A DNA stretch of 64,000 nucleotides, from assembly GCA_963674955.2 (NCBI GenBank), contig CAXXKR010000004.1:310001-374000 (forward strand), written 5' to 3'. Positions 8,316 through 17,080 of this stretch are shown one piece after another; the first letter of the stretch is position 1; each line of letters begins with the position of its first letter. A program made the translations under genes and the position numbers. This stretch comes from G963674955 sp963674955. GTDB taxonomy: Bacteria > Desulfobacterota > Desulfovibrionia > Desulfovibrionales > Desulfovibrionaceae. The notes beneath the pieces were generated by a model. The model did not search any database and had not been told where the DNA came from. It worked only from the letters and a program-made list of their open reading frames with translations.

Positions 8316-8669
8316 CTACTTGGCAAGCCGACCGATTTGTTTTCTGATTTTTTCGGCCTCGGCTTCAAGTCTTTCAAGACGCTGAATTAGGACATCGTTG
8401 TCGTTGTAGTCAACAGACTCCTGCGGAGCATTTTGGTCCCGGGTAAAAGCATAGTAATTTCTTCCCATGCCTTGGCCCATGCCGCGGCCGGTTCCACGCC
8501 CCATGCCACGGCCCATGCCGTTGCGCATGCCGCGTCCCATGCCGTAGCCAAAGTCCTGGCCTCCAACGTTGTTTCCAGCTCCGGGGTTGTTGACGCCACC
8601 GCAGCGGCCTCTGCCTCCTCCGGTCATGGGCCCCATGCCCATGGGGCCTGTTCCATTCAATCCAGGCAT
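8316..8669 (-). CDS. DUF5320-type GMGR-repeat small protein
   Basis: This 117-residue protein starts with MPGLNGTGPMGMGPMTGGG, the hallmark of DUF5320 proteins often found beside Mo-Fe-cofactor-type (NifX/NifB-like) and MinD-type ATPase genes in anaerobes. The middle is a glycine/methionine/arginine repeat (GMGRG units, about residues 42-66), and the C-terminus is a short coiled coil (LIQRLERLEAEAEKIRKQI). The start at 8669 has a TAAGGAGA ribosome site. A longer frame from 8711 would start upstream of the transcription start predicted from the sigma-54 promoter and is rejected. Function unknown. Confidence 0.82.
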   Translation of the reverse strand: MPGLNGTGPMGMGPMTGGGRGRCGGVNNPGAGNNVGGQDFGYGMGRGMRNGMGRGMGRGTGRGMGQGMGRNYYAFTRDQNAPQESVDYNDNDVLIQRLERLEAEAEKIRKQIGRLAK

Positions 8670-8717
8670 GACGATCTCCTTATTTGGTTTGTTTGTCATT
8701 TGATCTATCAAGAACAG

Positions 8718-8733
8718 AGCAAAGCATGTGCCA
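8718..8733 (-). promoter_or_regulatory. Sigma-54 (RpoN) promoter, -24/-12
   Basis: On the minus strand the sequence reads CTGGCACATGCTTTGCT. TGGCAC is at 8733-8728, the five-base spacer at 8727-8723 and TTGCT at 8722-8718, a full match to the TGGCAC-N5-TTGCW consensus. The predicted start of transcription, about 12 bases downstream, leaves a leader of roughly 35-40 bases before the ATG at 8669. Sigma-54 control of ferredoxin-ATPase operons is established for the ORP genes of Desulfovibrio. Upstream, GCAACAAATC (8771-8780) and the inverted GATTGTTGC (8842-8850) are possible activator sites, but this is speculative. Confidence 0.85.
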
Positions 8734-8905
8734 GCATGAATAATGTTTAATTAATGATGGTTATGTAATTGCAACAAATCGAAAGGGCGAAATGTGAGCC
8801 GATTGCGAAAAATGTCAGGGCTAAAAGTGCGCGGGAAAAATGATTGTTGCTAAATATGTGGGAAAAAGGGATACTACATTATTATTTTGCTTCTTGAATC
8901 CACCT

Positions 8906-9796
8906 ATGCGAACAACTCTAGACTGCCTACCCTGTTTCATGCGCCAAGCCTTGGCTGGTGCCAGACGCGCCGATCCGGAAAACGAGACATTGCATCGGGC
9001 AGTGTTGAATGCCTGGGCGAAAAGTCTTGGCAGCCTCGATCTTGAGCAGTCGCCTCCGGCCATTGCCGGACGCCTGTATTCGCTGCTGGCCGAGTTCACC
9101 GGGTCGGACGACATCTACTTTCATGAAAAAAAAGAGGCAAACAGATACGCGCTGGATATTCTTCCTGCCTTGCGGAGCAAGGTGAAGGCAAGCCGCGATC
9201 CCCTTGCTACGGCTCTTGAGGTTTCCATAATCGGCAACTACATGGACTGCGGTATCGGCAAAACCTTTGATTGGGAAGGGGAGTTGCGCAATGTCGGCAA
9301 AGGGTTGGATACGTCGGCCTATCATGGCTTCAAAACCATGATCGGTCATGGCGTCGACGTGCTCATCCTGGGAGACAACGCGGGAGAGATCGCATTGGAT
9401 AAACTGCTTGTGGAGATTCTTTCGCGTAAGGGCTGCGACGTGACCTATGCGGTCAGGGGAAGGCCGGTGCTTAATGATGTGACCGTGGATGACGCACGGG
9501 AAGTGGGCATGGACGACTTGTGCGAGGTTGTCGCTTCGGGAGTGGATACGCCCGGCACGGTGCTGGACAGGTGCGATCCGGAATTTGTGAAACGCATGAA
9601 TAGTGCGGGGCTGATTTTGAGCAAGGGCCAAGGCAACTTCGAATCCTTGCACAATGAATGGCCGGGCGTATATTTTGCATTCAAGGTGAAGTGCCCGGTG
9701 GTTGAAAAAATAACAGGATATCCGGAAGGACATTCCATGCTTCTCAAAACAGCTGAAAAGCATTTTGATGCTGAGCTGCCTGTTTCGGCAGGCTGA
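8906..9796 (+). CDS. DUF89/ARMT1-like damage-control phosphatase family protein
   Basis: DUF89 proteins are metal-dependent phosphatases thought to remove damaged or misplaced phosphometabolites; the bacterial substrate is not established. The 296-residue product from 8906 begins MRTTLDCLPCFMRQAL, the N-terminal CxxC typical of this subfamily. An earlier ATG at 8840 would add 22 residues with no family resemblance. The metal/active-site segment is LILGDNAGEIALDKLLVE (about 170-190), with later SKGQGNFESL. It diverges from the sigma-54 operon and shares its upstream region. Its 3' end runs close to or into the start region of the AsmA-like gene. Confidence 0.82.
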   Translation: MRTTLDCLPCFMRQALAGARRADPENETLHRAVLNAWAKSLGSLDLEQSPPAIAGRLYSLLAEFTGSDDIYFHEKKEANRYALDILPALRSKVKASRDPLATALEVSIIGNYMDCGIGKTFDWEGELRNVGKGLDTSAYHGFKTMIGHGVDVLILGDNAGEIALDKLLVEILSRKGCDVTYAVRGRPVLNDVTVDDAREVGMDDLCEVVASGVDTPGTVLDRCDPEFVKRMNSAGLILSKGQGNFESLHNEWPGVYFAFKVKCPVVEKITGYPEGHSMLLKTAEKHFDAELPVSAG

Positions 9797-9812
9797 GATT
9801 CGATACAAACAT

Positions 9813-12800
9813 ATGCGAAACAGATTTTTTAAAATATTAACGGCATTGGGCCTGACAACCGCTCTGATCCTTGCGGCAGCCTATTTTTCCGTACTCTTTT
9901 ATGTCAGGTCCGACGGGTTTCAAAACGAGATCGTCAAGGTCATGGAGGAGGCCACAGGTCGAAAGGTGGTCCTGGAAGAGTCCATGGGCGTGACTGTCTA
10001 TCCCGGATTCGGCCTTACAACCGGCCCCCTCTCCATCTACGGCGACAGGGGGCAGGAGGGCGAACCCTTTGCCCGCGCCGATGACGTGTCCGTGACTGTC
10101 CGCATAATGCCCTTGTTTTCCAGTGAGTTGGTGATCGATACTGTCTCCTTCAAAAACGTTTCCGTCGCCTTCAGAAGAACTGACGACGGCAGGTCCAACT
10201 GGAAGACATTGTTCGAGTCCATCAGGGAATACGGCGAGTCCGCCACCGCCGGCAAGAAAAAAGGTCCGGGGCTGGGACTTTCGCTGGTGGAGTTGGGGCG
10301 CATTGAGGTCAAGGGCGCCGAGATCGGTTACGTCAACGACAAAAGCGGCAGGTCTTTCAAGATCGGGGGCGTACACCTGAGCACGGGAACTTATGTCGTG
10401 GGAAACCCGCTGGATTTTGCTCTGGGCTGCGGATACGCGGACAAGGAGGCCGGCGTCGATTTTCTCGTGAACATTACCGGAAGGCTGTCCGCAGGCCTGG
10501 GATCGACAGGTCCGCTTTTCGAGGAGGCCAATCTGCATTTGACGGCCGGTGGTGATTTTTTGCCGGAAGGTCAAGCCAGGGCCGAGTGCGTCGCCAATAT
10601 CGAGTACGATCTTTCGTCCGGGCTGCTTATGCTGGATAATTTCAGGGCAAAGGTTTTGGGCTTGTACGTCACCGGCAAGTTGCAGGGATCTAATTTCAAG
10701 GATGATTTTGCGTTGACCGGTCAGGTCGCAGTCAATCCCTTCTCTCCGACAAGGTTCATCAATGCAGTTGTGCCCGAGGCGGGTCTGGACCCCGGTTCGG
10801 CCCTGATCGACAAGATGTCCATGTCTTCCGAGGTGATTTTGGAAGGCGAGACTTTGACCATGAAGGGAATGAAGCTGAATATCGACGGCATGGACGTGAC
10901 CGGAAACGCCGTGATGAATGGATTTGTCCATCCCCGATTCGAGTTCGACTTGTTCGCCGACTCTCTGGCTTTTTCCGAAAGTTCCAGACAGGGGACCGTT
11001 GAGCTAAGTTCCGAAAAGGAAGTTTCTGAAGAAACCCAAAACGCCAATCTTGCAAAAGGCATGGCCTTGGATTTCGGCGATCTTCCCTTGAGCTTTTTGC
11101 GGACCTTCATGGCCGATGGCCGCATACGCGTAAAGGAACTTAAAGTTGACGAATACCTGATTTCCGGGTTCGACCTGAGCATGGTCGCCGAAAGGGGCGA
11201 TATCGTCCTCATGCTCAATCCGGGCAGGATGTTTGGCGGGACCATGCGGGCGGAATGGGGCTTCACCTTCGGCAAGAACGTGGATGCCGACAGCTCCTGG
11301 CTCGGGACCAACGGAGTCATTTCCCTCAAGAACGCGGACTCGACAAAGTTGCCGCTGCTGGCCGACGCCGGTTTTTCCTCCCAAGGCAAGGCGAACATCA
11401 AGGTCAATTTTGATTTTCCATTATCAATCGTAAAGCATGAGTCCGCCATGGCATCGCTGTTTCCCCTTGCCAGGTGCGTGATTTCAGCGAACATGGAGGC
11501 GGGCGGCCTGGCCATGGCCGAGGGCCAGTCCGGTCCGGCCAGCGATGTTCTTCCCCAGGGCGGAAGCATTGACTTTTCCAAGGCCGATGCGGTTCTTTCT
11601 TTGGTTCCTGTGGGAATCAAGCCCAATGGCGAACGTTCGTTCAACGCTGATCTGGTGTTGCGCGCCGAGCGGGAGATCGATCCTTTTGATCTGGATTTGA
11701 AGCTGACCGGGCTGGTGCATGCCAATATCGAGGTTGAGAAGTACAAATTCGAGAACGTGGACGTGAGGGCGGAACTCACTGACGGTTTTTTGCCGGGGCA
11801 TGGCCAGACCGCCAGAATTACCTCCCAGGCCGAATATGACTCGGTTTCCAAAACACTGGTCTTGAACAATCTGACCCTCAAGACCTCAAGCGGCACTGTT
11901 CGCGGAGCCTTTGTGGTCAAAAACGCTTTCACGGATGACTATCTGGCCACGGGCAAGGCTGGTCTTTTTGGCGCATCACCCCAAAAGGTGCGTTCCTTTT
12001 TTGGACTAGGCCCTCTTGAAGTTCCCGATCCCAAGGTGATGAAGGCCCTGACTGCCGATACCGCCCTGACCGTCAGCCGCGGCAAGGTCCGGCTCTCCGA
12101 TGTGGCCATAAAGCTCGATGACATAGAGGTCTCCGGCAACCTGGATATTACCGAATTTTCAAAACCCAATATCAAGGGCGAGTTGAAGGTCGGGAATCTT
12201 GATCTGGACAGGTACGTATACATTGAAGATCCTGAGGAGGCCACAAAGGAAGGCGAAGGAGATAAAAACTCCGACGATCAAATAACTGCAGCGGTTCCGG
12301 TCAAGAAGAAGGAGCCGCCAAGTCCGCTTCCCCTGGAGACCATGAGGGAATTGGAGTGCTCTTTGGGGCTGAGCATCGACGCCTTCAAGTGCTATGACGC
12401 GCGGGTTTCCAATTTCAGGGTTTCCATGACGGCCAAGGACGGAAATATTCAGATTCGGCCGATCGAGAGTGCTTTTTACGGCGGGGTATTGGCCGGGAGC
12501 CTGGATATGAACGTCGGCCAAAACAGCCTTGAGGCCCGGCTGGACATGCATATGGACGGTTTCGAGTCCGGAGACTTCGCCAGAGATTTCTGGGGGCAGG
12601 AATACATAAAGGGCAACGCCGACATGTACTACAAGCTTTTCAGCGTCTGCTCCACGGACGAGGAAGTCTTGACAAACCTGCAAGGGGTGGCCGGGTTCAT
12701 CATCAGGGACGGTTCATACAAGTTCAGCGAATATCCGGATGAGGATGGCAACGGCAAGAAGGCGGAAAGCAAGCTCAGGAAGCGGAACAGCTTCCGCGAG

Positions 12801-13091
12801 GCCACGGCCAATTTCAAGGTGGCAGGCGGCATCATGCAAAACGACGATTTCAACCTGAGCTCCTCGCTCATGTCCGGTTCCGGCGGGGGCTATATAAATC
12901 TGCCGGAGTACACCATCGACGTGACCCTGATAGCCGATTTCGTTGCCGCCCCGGATGTACCCGTGCAGATAGTGGGAGATTTGGGCAATCCGGATGTCAA
13001 GGTCTCAACCGCGGAGGTTCTGGGCAATACGGTCAAGGACATCCTAACGCTGCCCCTGAGGCCCTTCCAGTATCTGCGCGACCTGTTTTGA
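9813..13091 (+). CDS. AsmA-family envelope protein
   Basis: This is a very large (1092-residue) AsmA-type protein: one N-terminal membrane anchor (LTALGLTTALILAAAYFSVLF) and a long periplasmic beta-rich body. AsmA-family proteins form elongated grooves and are implicated in outer-membrane assembly or lipid transport between membranes. The N-terminal part (about 40-170) has the conserved AsmA pattern with ATGRKVVLEESM, and the C-terminal 250 residues have the AsmA-2 region (AEFFGG-like SAFYGGVLAGSL and FRKR-type segments). I chose MRNRFFKIL at 9813; an in-frame ATG at 9765 lies inside the DUF89 gene. An internal acidic/lysine-rich linker sits near 810-850. Confidence 0.85.
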   Translation: MRNRFFKILTALGLTTALILAAAYFSVLFYVRSDGFQNEIVKVMEEATGRKVVLEESMGVTVYPGFGLTTGPLSIYGDRGQEGEPFARADDVSVTVRIMPLFSSELVIDTVSFKNVSVAFRRTDDGRSNWKTLFESIREYGESATAGKKKGPGLGLSLVELGRIEVKGAEIGYVNDKSGRSFKIGGVHLSTGTYVVGNPLDFALGCGYADKEAGVDFLVNITGRLSAGLGSTGPLFEEANLHLTAGGDFLPEGQARAECVANIEYDLSSGLLMLDNFRAKVLGLYVTGKLQGSNFKDDFALTGQVAVNPFSPTRFINAVVPEAGLDPGSALIDKMSMSSEVILEGETLTMKGMKLNIDGMDVTGNAVMNGFVHPRFEFDLFADSLAFSESSRQGTVELSSEKEVSEETQNANLAKGMALDFGDLPLSFLRTFMADGRIRVKELKVDEYLISGFDLSMVAERGDIVLMLNPGRMFGGTMRAEWGFTFGKNVDADSSWLGTNGVISLKNADSTKLPLLADAGFSSQGKANIKVNFDFPLSIVKHESAMASLFPLARCVISANMEAGGLAMAEGQSGPASDVLPQGGSIDFSKADAVLSLVPVGIKPNGERSFNADLVLRAEREIDPFDLDLKLTGLVHANIEVEKYKFENVDVRAELTDGFLPGHGQTARITSQAEYDSVSKTLVLNNLTLKTSSGTVRGAFVVKNAFTDDYLATGKAGLFGASPQKVRSFFGLGPLEVPDPKVMKALTADTALTVSRGKVRLSDVAIKLDDIEVSGNLDITEFSKPNIKGELKVGNLDLDRYVYIEDPEEATKEGEGDKNSDDQITAAVPVKKKEPPSPLPLETMRELECSLGLSIDAFKCYDARVSNFRVSMTAKDGNIQIRPIESAFYGGVLAGSLDMNVGQNSLEARLDMHMDGFESGDFARDFWGQEYIKGNADMYYKLFSVCSTDEEVLTNLQGVAGFIIRDGSYKFSEYPDEDGNGKKAESKLRKRNSFREATANFKVAGGIMQNDDFNLSSSLMSGSGGGYINLPEYTIDVTLIADFVAAPDVPVQIVGDLGNPDVKVSTAEVLGNTVKDILTLPLRPFQYLRDLF

Positions 13092-13169
13092 TTCATTCGC
13101 CGGGGCTTGTCACCAAACGGCTGTTGGCTTATGCTTTGTGTCAACTGGTAATTATTCGAGGGATATCGA

Positions 13170-14573
13170 ATGACTAAAGATGGTATATGGGCCAAGGCCG
13201 TTCATTTTGCCAACCCTGTGGCCTGGGGCAGCCGGGCCAAGGTCGTTGAGACCACCGATTTCAAGGCCCATGCCTTTTCCAGGTGGATATATCTGGTGTT
13301 TCACGGTTTCTTCGTTGATCAGTGCATGATCCGGGCATCCGCCCTGACCTTTACCACCATCCTGTCCATCGTCCCTTTTATCGCCGTGGCTTTTTCCATT
13401 TCCAAGGGGTTCGGCCTGCAAAACGCGGACTTCATCAAGGATTTGCTTTTGCGCGTCACGGCTGGACAGGAAGACGTTGCCGCAAAGATTTTGGAATACA
13501 TCGGAAACACGAACGTCACCACTTTGGGCTGGATGGGCGTGGCCACGCTTCTGGGTACTGTTTTTTCAATGGTCGGCACCATCGAGAAGGCCTTCAACAC
13601 CATTTGGGATGTCAAGCGCGGCCGAACGGCCTGGCGCAAGTTCACGGACTTCTTTTCCGTCATACTCATCTGCCCCATTATCGTGATGGTGGCCATAAGC
13701 TTGACGGTCAGCCTCCAAAACCAGGAGATGGTCAGGAATCTGTTGAGCGTGTCCGCCTTCGGCTACATGGAGGCCCTGTTTCTCAAGCTTTTGCCCTTGT
13801 TTCTCATCTGGATGGCCTTCACCTTCATCTATATCTTCATCCCCAATCACAAGGTCAAGCTCTCGAGCGCGGCAGTGGGCGGGGTGGTGGCCGGTTCCAT
13901 GTGGCAGCTGGCCCAGTGGGTCTATATCCACTGGCAGATCGGCGCGGGCAAGTATAATGCCATCTACGGCAGTTTCGCCCAGCTGCCCCTGCTCCTCATC
14001 TGGCTTTATATCAGTTGGGTGATCGTGCTTTTGGGGGCCGAGATGGCTGCCGCCAAGCAGAATTTGAAATCTTCCGTAGGCAAGAGGTTCGCGGGAACCG
14101 TCAATGTCCTGGACCGCCAAAAGGCCTCCCTGCTTCTTCTGACCTATCTTACCCGCCAATTCAAGGACGGGTTCTCGCCAAAGCCTCTTGAGGTGATTTC
14201 GCGCAGGCTGAGCCTGCCTGCCGATCTCTCGGCGGACCTGTTTCAGACCCTTCGCGAAGCAGGACTTGTGATCAAGGCCCAAAACGGGGACGAGGAGATT
14301 TTCGTTCTGGCCAAAACTCCTGACGGAATAAGAGTCACGGATGTCATGGACGCCATTGCCGGCGACGGGCATTCCAAATTGCCTGTATTGTCGGAAAAGC
14401 GTTTTCAGGCCGTGGAACAGGTCTTTTGCCAGCTTTCAAGGGCGGTGATCGACAGTCCGGCCAACGCGACCCTGTCCGAATACTCCGAGGCGTTCAGGGA
14501 TTTGTTCGCCCCCAAGGAGCCGCCGAACCAGCCGGAAGGCTCAGTCTGTGGAGCGGAAAGCTCCGCCCAGTAA
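13170..14573 (+). CDS. YihY/BrkB-family inner membrane protein with C-terminal winged-helix-like extension
   Basis: This 467-residue protein belongs to the YihY family, long misnamed RNase BN. Several transmembrane segments lie between about residues 50 and 300, including ASALTFTTILSIVPFIAVAF and the family segment GRTAWRKFTDFFSVILICP. YNAIYGSFAQLPLLLIWLYISW and VLLGAEMAAA are diagnostic. The last 150 residues are soluble and resemble a winged-helix domain (LPADLSADLFQTLREAGLV), an extension seen in delta-proteobacterial members. Function is not settled. The 3' end overlaps the convergent ydcF gene by 33 bases. Confidence 0.88.
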   Translation: MTKDGIWAKAVHFANPVAWGSRAKVVETTDFKAHAFSRWIYLVFHGFFVDQCMIRASALTFTTILSIVPFIAVAFSISKGFGLQNADFIKDLLLRVTAGQEDVAAKILEYIGNTNVTTLGWMGVATLLGTVFSMVGTIEKAFNTIWDVKRGRTAWRKFTDFFSVILICPIIVMVAISLTVSLQNQEMVRNLLSVSAFGYMEALFLKLLPLFLIWMAFTFIYIFIPNHKVKLSSAAVGGVVAGSMWQLAQWVYIHWQIGAGKYNAIYGSFAQLPLLLIWLYISWVIVLLGAEMAAAKQNLKSSVGKRFAGTVNVLDRQKASLLLLTYLTRQFKDGFSPKPLEVISRRLSLPADLSADLFQTLREAGLVIKAQNGDEEIFVLAKTPDGIRVTDVMDAIAGDGHSKLPVLSEKRFQAVEQVFCQLSRAVIDSPANATLSEYSEAFRDLFAPKEPPNQPEGSVCGAESSAQ

Positions 14574-15185
14574 ATAGTATAGGGTCTTGGCTCCCTCAAG
14601 AACCATTTTAACGGCCGAATCCCTGTCTCGCCACCAGCGCGTCTCGAAAGGCTCGTATGGCGTGACGGTCATGATGATTTTGGCCTTGGGCATGACGGAC
14701 TGGAAGATAATCTTTGCCCTGCGCGCGTGGTAGGGCGAGGTGACCAGGATCAGGGTCAGGGGTTTGTCGCCCAGTTTAGCCTTCAAGGCTTCCGCTTCCT
14801 CAGCGGTGCTCACATGGCCGCTTCCGAAAAAGGTCAGGGCTGACTCAGGGACATTCAATACCTGCATGAACTTTTTATATTCCTCTGTTTGCGAGCGTTG
14901 TGGGTAGCCCAGTTGTTTTTCGATTGAAGTCAACGCTGTGGGTGGGTATATTTTCGAGAGGCTCAGGAAGACCTTCTTCGACCAGCCCTGGTGGTAGAGG
15001 TCTGCGGCATGGATCAGCCTGTGCCTGTCCCCGGCCAGGGGCACTATGGCCTCGGCCTGTTCCGGCGGATCATTGACCTGCAGCCAATGCCCGGCGAAAT
15101 AGAGCCCCACGATTCCGGCCAGCAGGCAGGCGACCGCGGCCATGCCCACGATTTGGAAAAAAAGGGCCGTTAGCCGTTTCATCAT
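14541..15185 (-). CDS. YdcF family (DUF218) membrane-anchored protein
   Basis: The 214-residue protein has one N-terminal transmembrane segment (residues about 8-30) and a DUF218/YdcF domain, whose members are proposed to act in envelope or peptidoglycan-related metabolism. Recognisable segments are EAIVPLAGDRHRLIHAADLY, GSGHVSTAEEAEAL and LILVTSPYHARRAKIIF. Two adjacent ATGs (15185 and 15182) are possible; the second has better spacing from the GGAG site. The start overlaps the tgt stop (ATGATGA), so it is coupled to tgt. A longer frame from 15392 is antisense-free but inside tgt and is rejected. Confidence 0.82.
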   Translation of the reverse strand: MMKRLTALFFQIVGMAAVACLLAGIVGLYFAGHWLQVNDPPEQAEAIVPLAGDRHRLIHAADLYHQGWSKKVFLSLSKIYPPTALTSIEKQLGYPQRSQTEEYKKFMQVLNVPESALTFFGSGHVSTAEEAEALKAKLGDKPLTLILVTSPYHARRAKIIFQSVMPKAKIIMTVTPYEPFETRWWRDRDSAVKMVLEGAKTLYYLLGGAFRSTD

Positions 15186-16306
15186 TTTTCTCCGACCGCG
15201 AACATGGCTTGGTATTCGGCCTTGAGTTCGGCAAAGGTTCCATTTTCGATGGCCTTGCGGGCCCTGGCCGTCATGTCCAGGAAGAACGTCAGGTTGTGCA
15301 GGGTGTTCAGCCTGTAGGAAAGCAGCTCCCTGGCCATGTAGAGATGGCGGAGATAGGCCCGTGAAAAGTTCTTGCAGGCGTAGCAGCCGCAATTGGGGTC
15401 AAGGGGGCCGCTGTCCTCGCTGTACTTGGCCTTCTTGATGTTCATTTTGCCCTGGGACGTGTAAAGCGTTCCATTGCGTGCGTTTCTGGTGGGCAGCACG
15501 CAGTCGAACATGTCCACGCCCGCCTCGATTCCCTCAAGAATGTCCAGGGGAGTGCCCACGCCCATGAGGTAGCGGGGCTTGTCTTCAGGAAGCATGGGGG
15601 CGATGTGGCGCAGGATGTCGTACATCTCTTTTGTCGATTCTCCCACGCTCAGGCCGCCGATTGCATAGCCTTCAAAGGGGATTTCCATGAGTTGGCCAAG
15701 GCTTGTTTCACGCAGGTCCTTGTAGAATCCGCCCTGGACTATGCCGAACATGAGCTGCCCGTTTTCACCGGGCGCCAGTGCTTCGCGGCAGCGTCTGGCC
15801 CAGCGGGTGGTCAACTCAAGGGACTTGGCCGTGTATTTCTTGTCCTTGCCGTAGGGCACGCATTCGTCAAGGACCATGATGATGTCCGAACCGAGGTTCT
15901 TTTGGATGGAAATCACTTTCTCGGGAGAAAAGAAATGCTTGGACCCGTCCATGTGCGACCTGAATTCAACGCCTTCCTCGGTGATCTTGCGCAAGCCCTC
16001 CAGGCTGAAGACCTGAAAGCCGCCGCTGTCCGTGAGGATGGGGCCGTGCCAGTTGGAAAAGTCGTGCAGTCCGCCTTGCCGGGCGATGAGTTCGTCGCCG
16101 GGGCGGATGTAGAGGTGGTATGTGTTGCCCAGAATTATTTGGGAGCCAACGTCGATGAGATCGTGGGGACTCAGCGACTTCACGCTGCCGCGGGTTCCCA
16201 CCGGCATGAACACGGGGGTTTCCACCACGCCGTGGGCCGTGGCCAGGGAGGCGCGCCTTGCCTTGCCGTCAACGGCTTTGAGGGTAAAGGTTCCAGGTTT
16301 TTCCAT
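15182..16306 (-). CDS. tgt: Queuine tRNA-ribosyltransferase Tgt
   Basis: Tgt exchanges guanine-34 of GUN-anticodon tRNAs for the queuosine precursor preQ1. The 374-residue product has the nucleophile segment ILTDSGGFQVFSL (about 90-105), the second aspartate in MFDCVLPTRNARNGTLYT, and the zinc ligands in NCGCYACKNFSRAYLRHL near residues 307-325. Length is normal for bacterial Tgt. It lies 2 bases after nth and overlaps ydcF by 4 bases, forming an nth-tgt-ydcF operon. Confidence 0.97.
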   Translation of the reverse strand: MEKPGTFTLKAVDGKARRASLATAHGVVETPVFMPVGTRGSVKSLSPHDLIDVGSQIILGNTYHLYIRPGDELIARQGGLHDFSNWHGPILTDSGGFQVFSLEGLRKITEEGVEFRSHMDGSKHFFSPEKVISIQKNLGSDIIMVLDECVPYGKDKKYTAKSLELTTRWARRCREALAPGENGQLMFGIVQGGFYKDLRETSLGQLMEIPFEGYAIGGLSVGESTKEMYDILRHIAPMLPEDKPRYLMGVGTPLDILEGIEAGVDMFDCVLPTRNARNGTLYTSQGKMNIKKAKYSEDSGPLDPNCGCYACKNFSRAYLRHLYMARELLSYRLNTLHNLTFFLDMTARARKAIENGTFAELKAEYQAMFAVGEK

Positions 16307-16308
16307 TG

Positions 16309-16956
16309 TTATTGTTCAATACCTTTTTTGGGACAGATGTCGTTGAGAATGCATTGGGCGCAAAGCGGTTTTCGCGCCGGGCAGGTCTCCCTGCCGAAAT
16401 AGACCAGAAAATGGTTCACGTCACCCCATGATTCACGCGGAAACAGGGTCATGAGGTCTTTTTCAATGGCTTGCGGGGTCGCGGCTTCGGTCAGGCCCAT
16501 GCGAAAGGATAGACGCTTTACATGGGTGTCCACTGCGACGCCCTCGTTCAGGCCAAAGGCGTTGGACAGGACGATGTTCGCCGTCTTTCTGGCCACTCCG
16601 GGCAGGGTCAGCAATTCCTTCATGGTCCGGGGAACGTTGCCGTTGAAGTTCTCCACGACCAGCCGGGCGGACTGCTTCATGTGCTTGGCCTTGTTTCTGA
16701 ACAGGCCCGTCGACTTGATGACGTTTTCGATGTCGGCAATGTCGGCCTTGGCGATCAGGGCCGGTCCGGGCCATTTCTTGAACAGGACCGGCGTGACCAT
16801 ATTCACCCTGTCGTCGGTGCATTGGGCTGAAAGCATCGTGGCCACCAGAAGTTCCCAGGGGTCGCCCCAGTCCAGGGCTGTCTTGGGCTTGCCGTATCTC
16901 CCGCCCAGCCTCTGGAGAACCTCTGCGGCCAGTTGTTTTTTTAATTCAAGATTCAT
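16309..16956 (-). CDS. nth: Endonuclease III
   Basis: Endonuclease III is the DNA glycosylase/AP lyase that removes oxidised pyrimidines in base excision repair. The 215-residue product starts at MNLELKKQLAAEVL (16956), matching the family length; the ORF extends upstream to 17019 but those residues are not family-like. The helix-hairpin-helix motif LPGVARKTANIVLSNAF holds the catalytic lysine, followed by VDTHVKRLSFRMGL with the catalytic aspartate. The C-terminal cluster ligands read CPARKPLCAQCILNDIC (CX6CX2CX5C), binding one [4Fe-4S]. Confidence 0.96.
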   Translation of the reverse strand: MNLELKKQLAAEVLQRLGGRYGKPKTALDWGDPWELLVATMLSAQCTDDRVNMVTPVLFKKWPGPALIAKADIADIENVIKSTGLFRNKAKHMKQSARLVVENFNGNVPRTMKELLTLPGVARKTANIVLSNAFGLNEGVAVDTHVKRLSFRMGLTEAATPQAIEKDLMTLFPRESWGDVNHFLVYFGRETCPARKPLCAQCILNDICPKKGIEQ

Positions 16957-17031
16957 GTATACTGTTCCTGCTTCCCGAATGTGGAAGCTCTGGTTAGCAT
17001 TCCCCTTGCCGGGACTCAAGGCCGGATTTCT

Positions 17032-17059
17032 TTGTGTTTGCCGCCGGAATTGCTATAAT
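17032..17059 (+). promoter_or_regulatory. Possible sigma-70 promoter for the haem protein gene
   Basis: TTGTGT (17032-17037) and a perfect TATAAT (17054-17059) are 16 bases apart, about 22 bases before the ATG pair. The spacing is slightly short but acceptable. No experimental support; the -10 match is the main reason for the call. Confidence 0.45.
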
Positions 17060-17080
17060 CTATAGAAACAATGGAGGGGC

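Noticed and set aside
10721..11932. 403-codon open frame inside the AsmA-like gene, minus strand
   Set aside because: Serine/proline-rich antisense shadow without family features.
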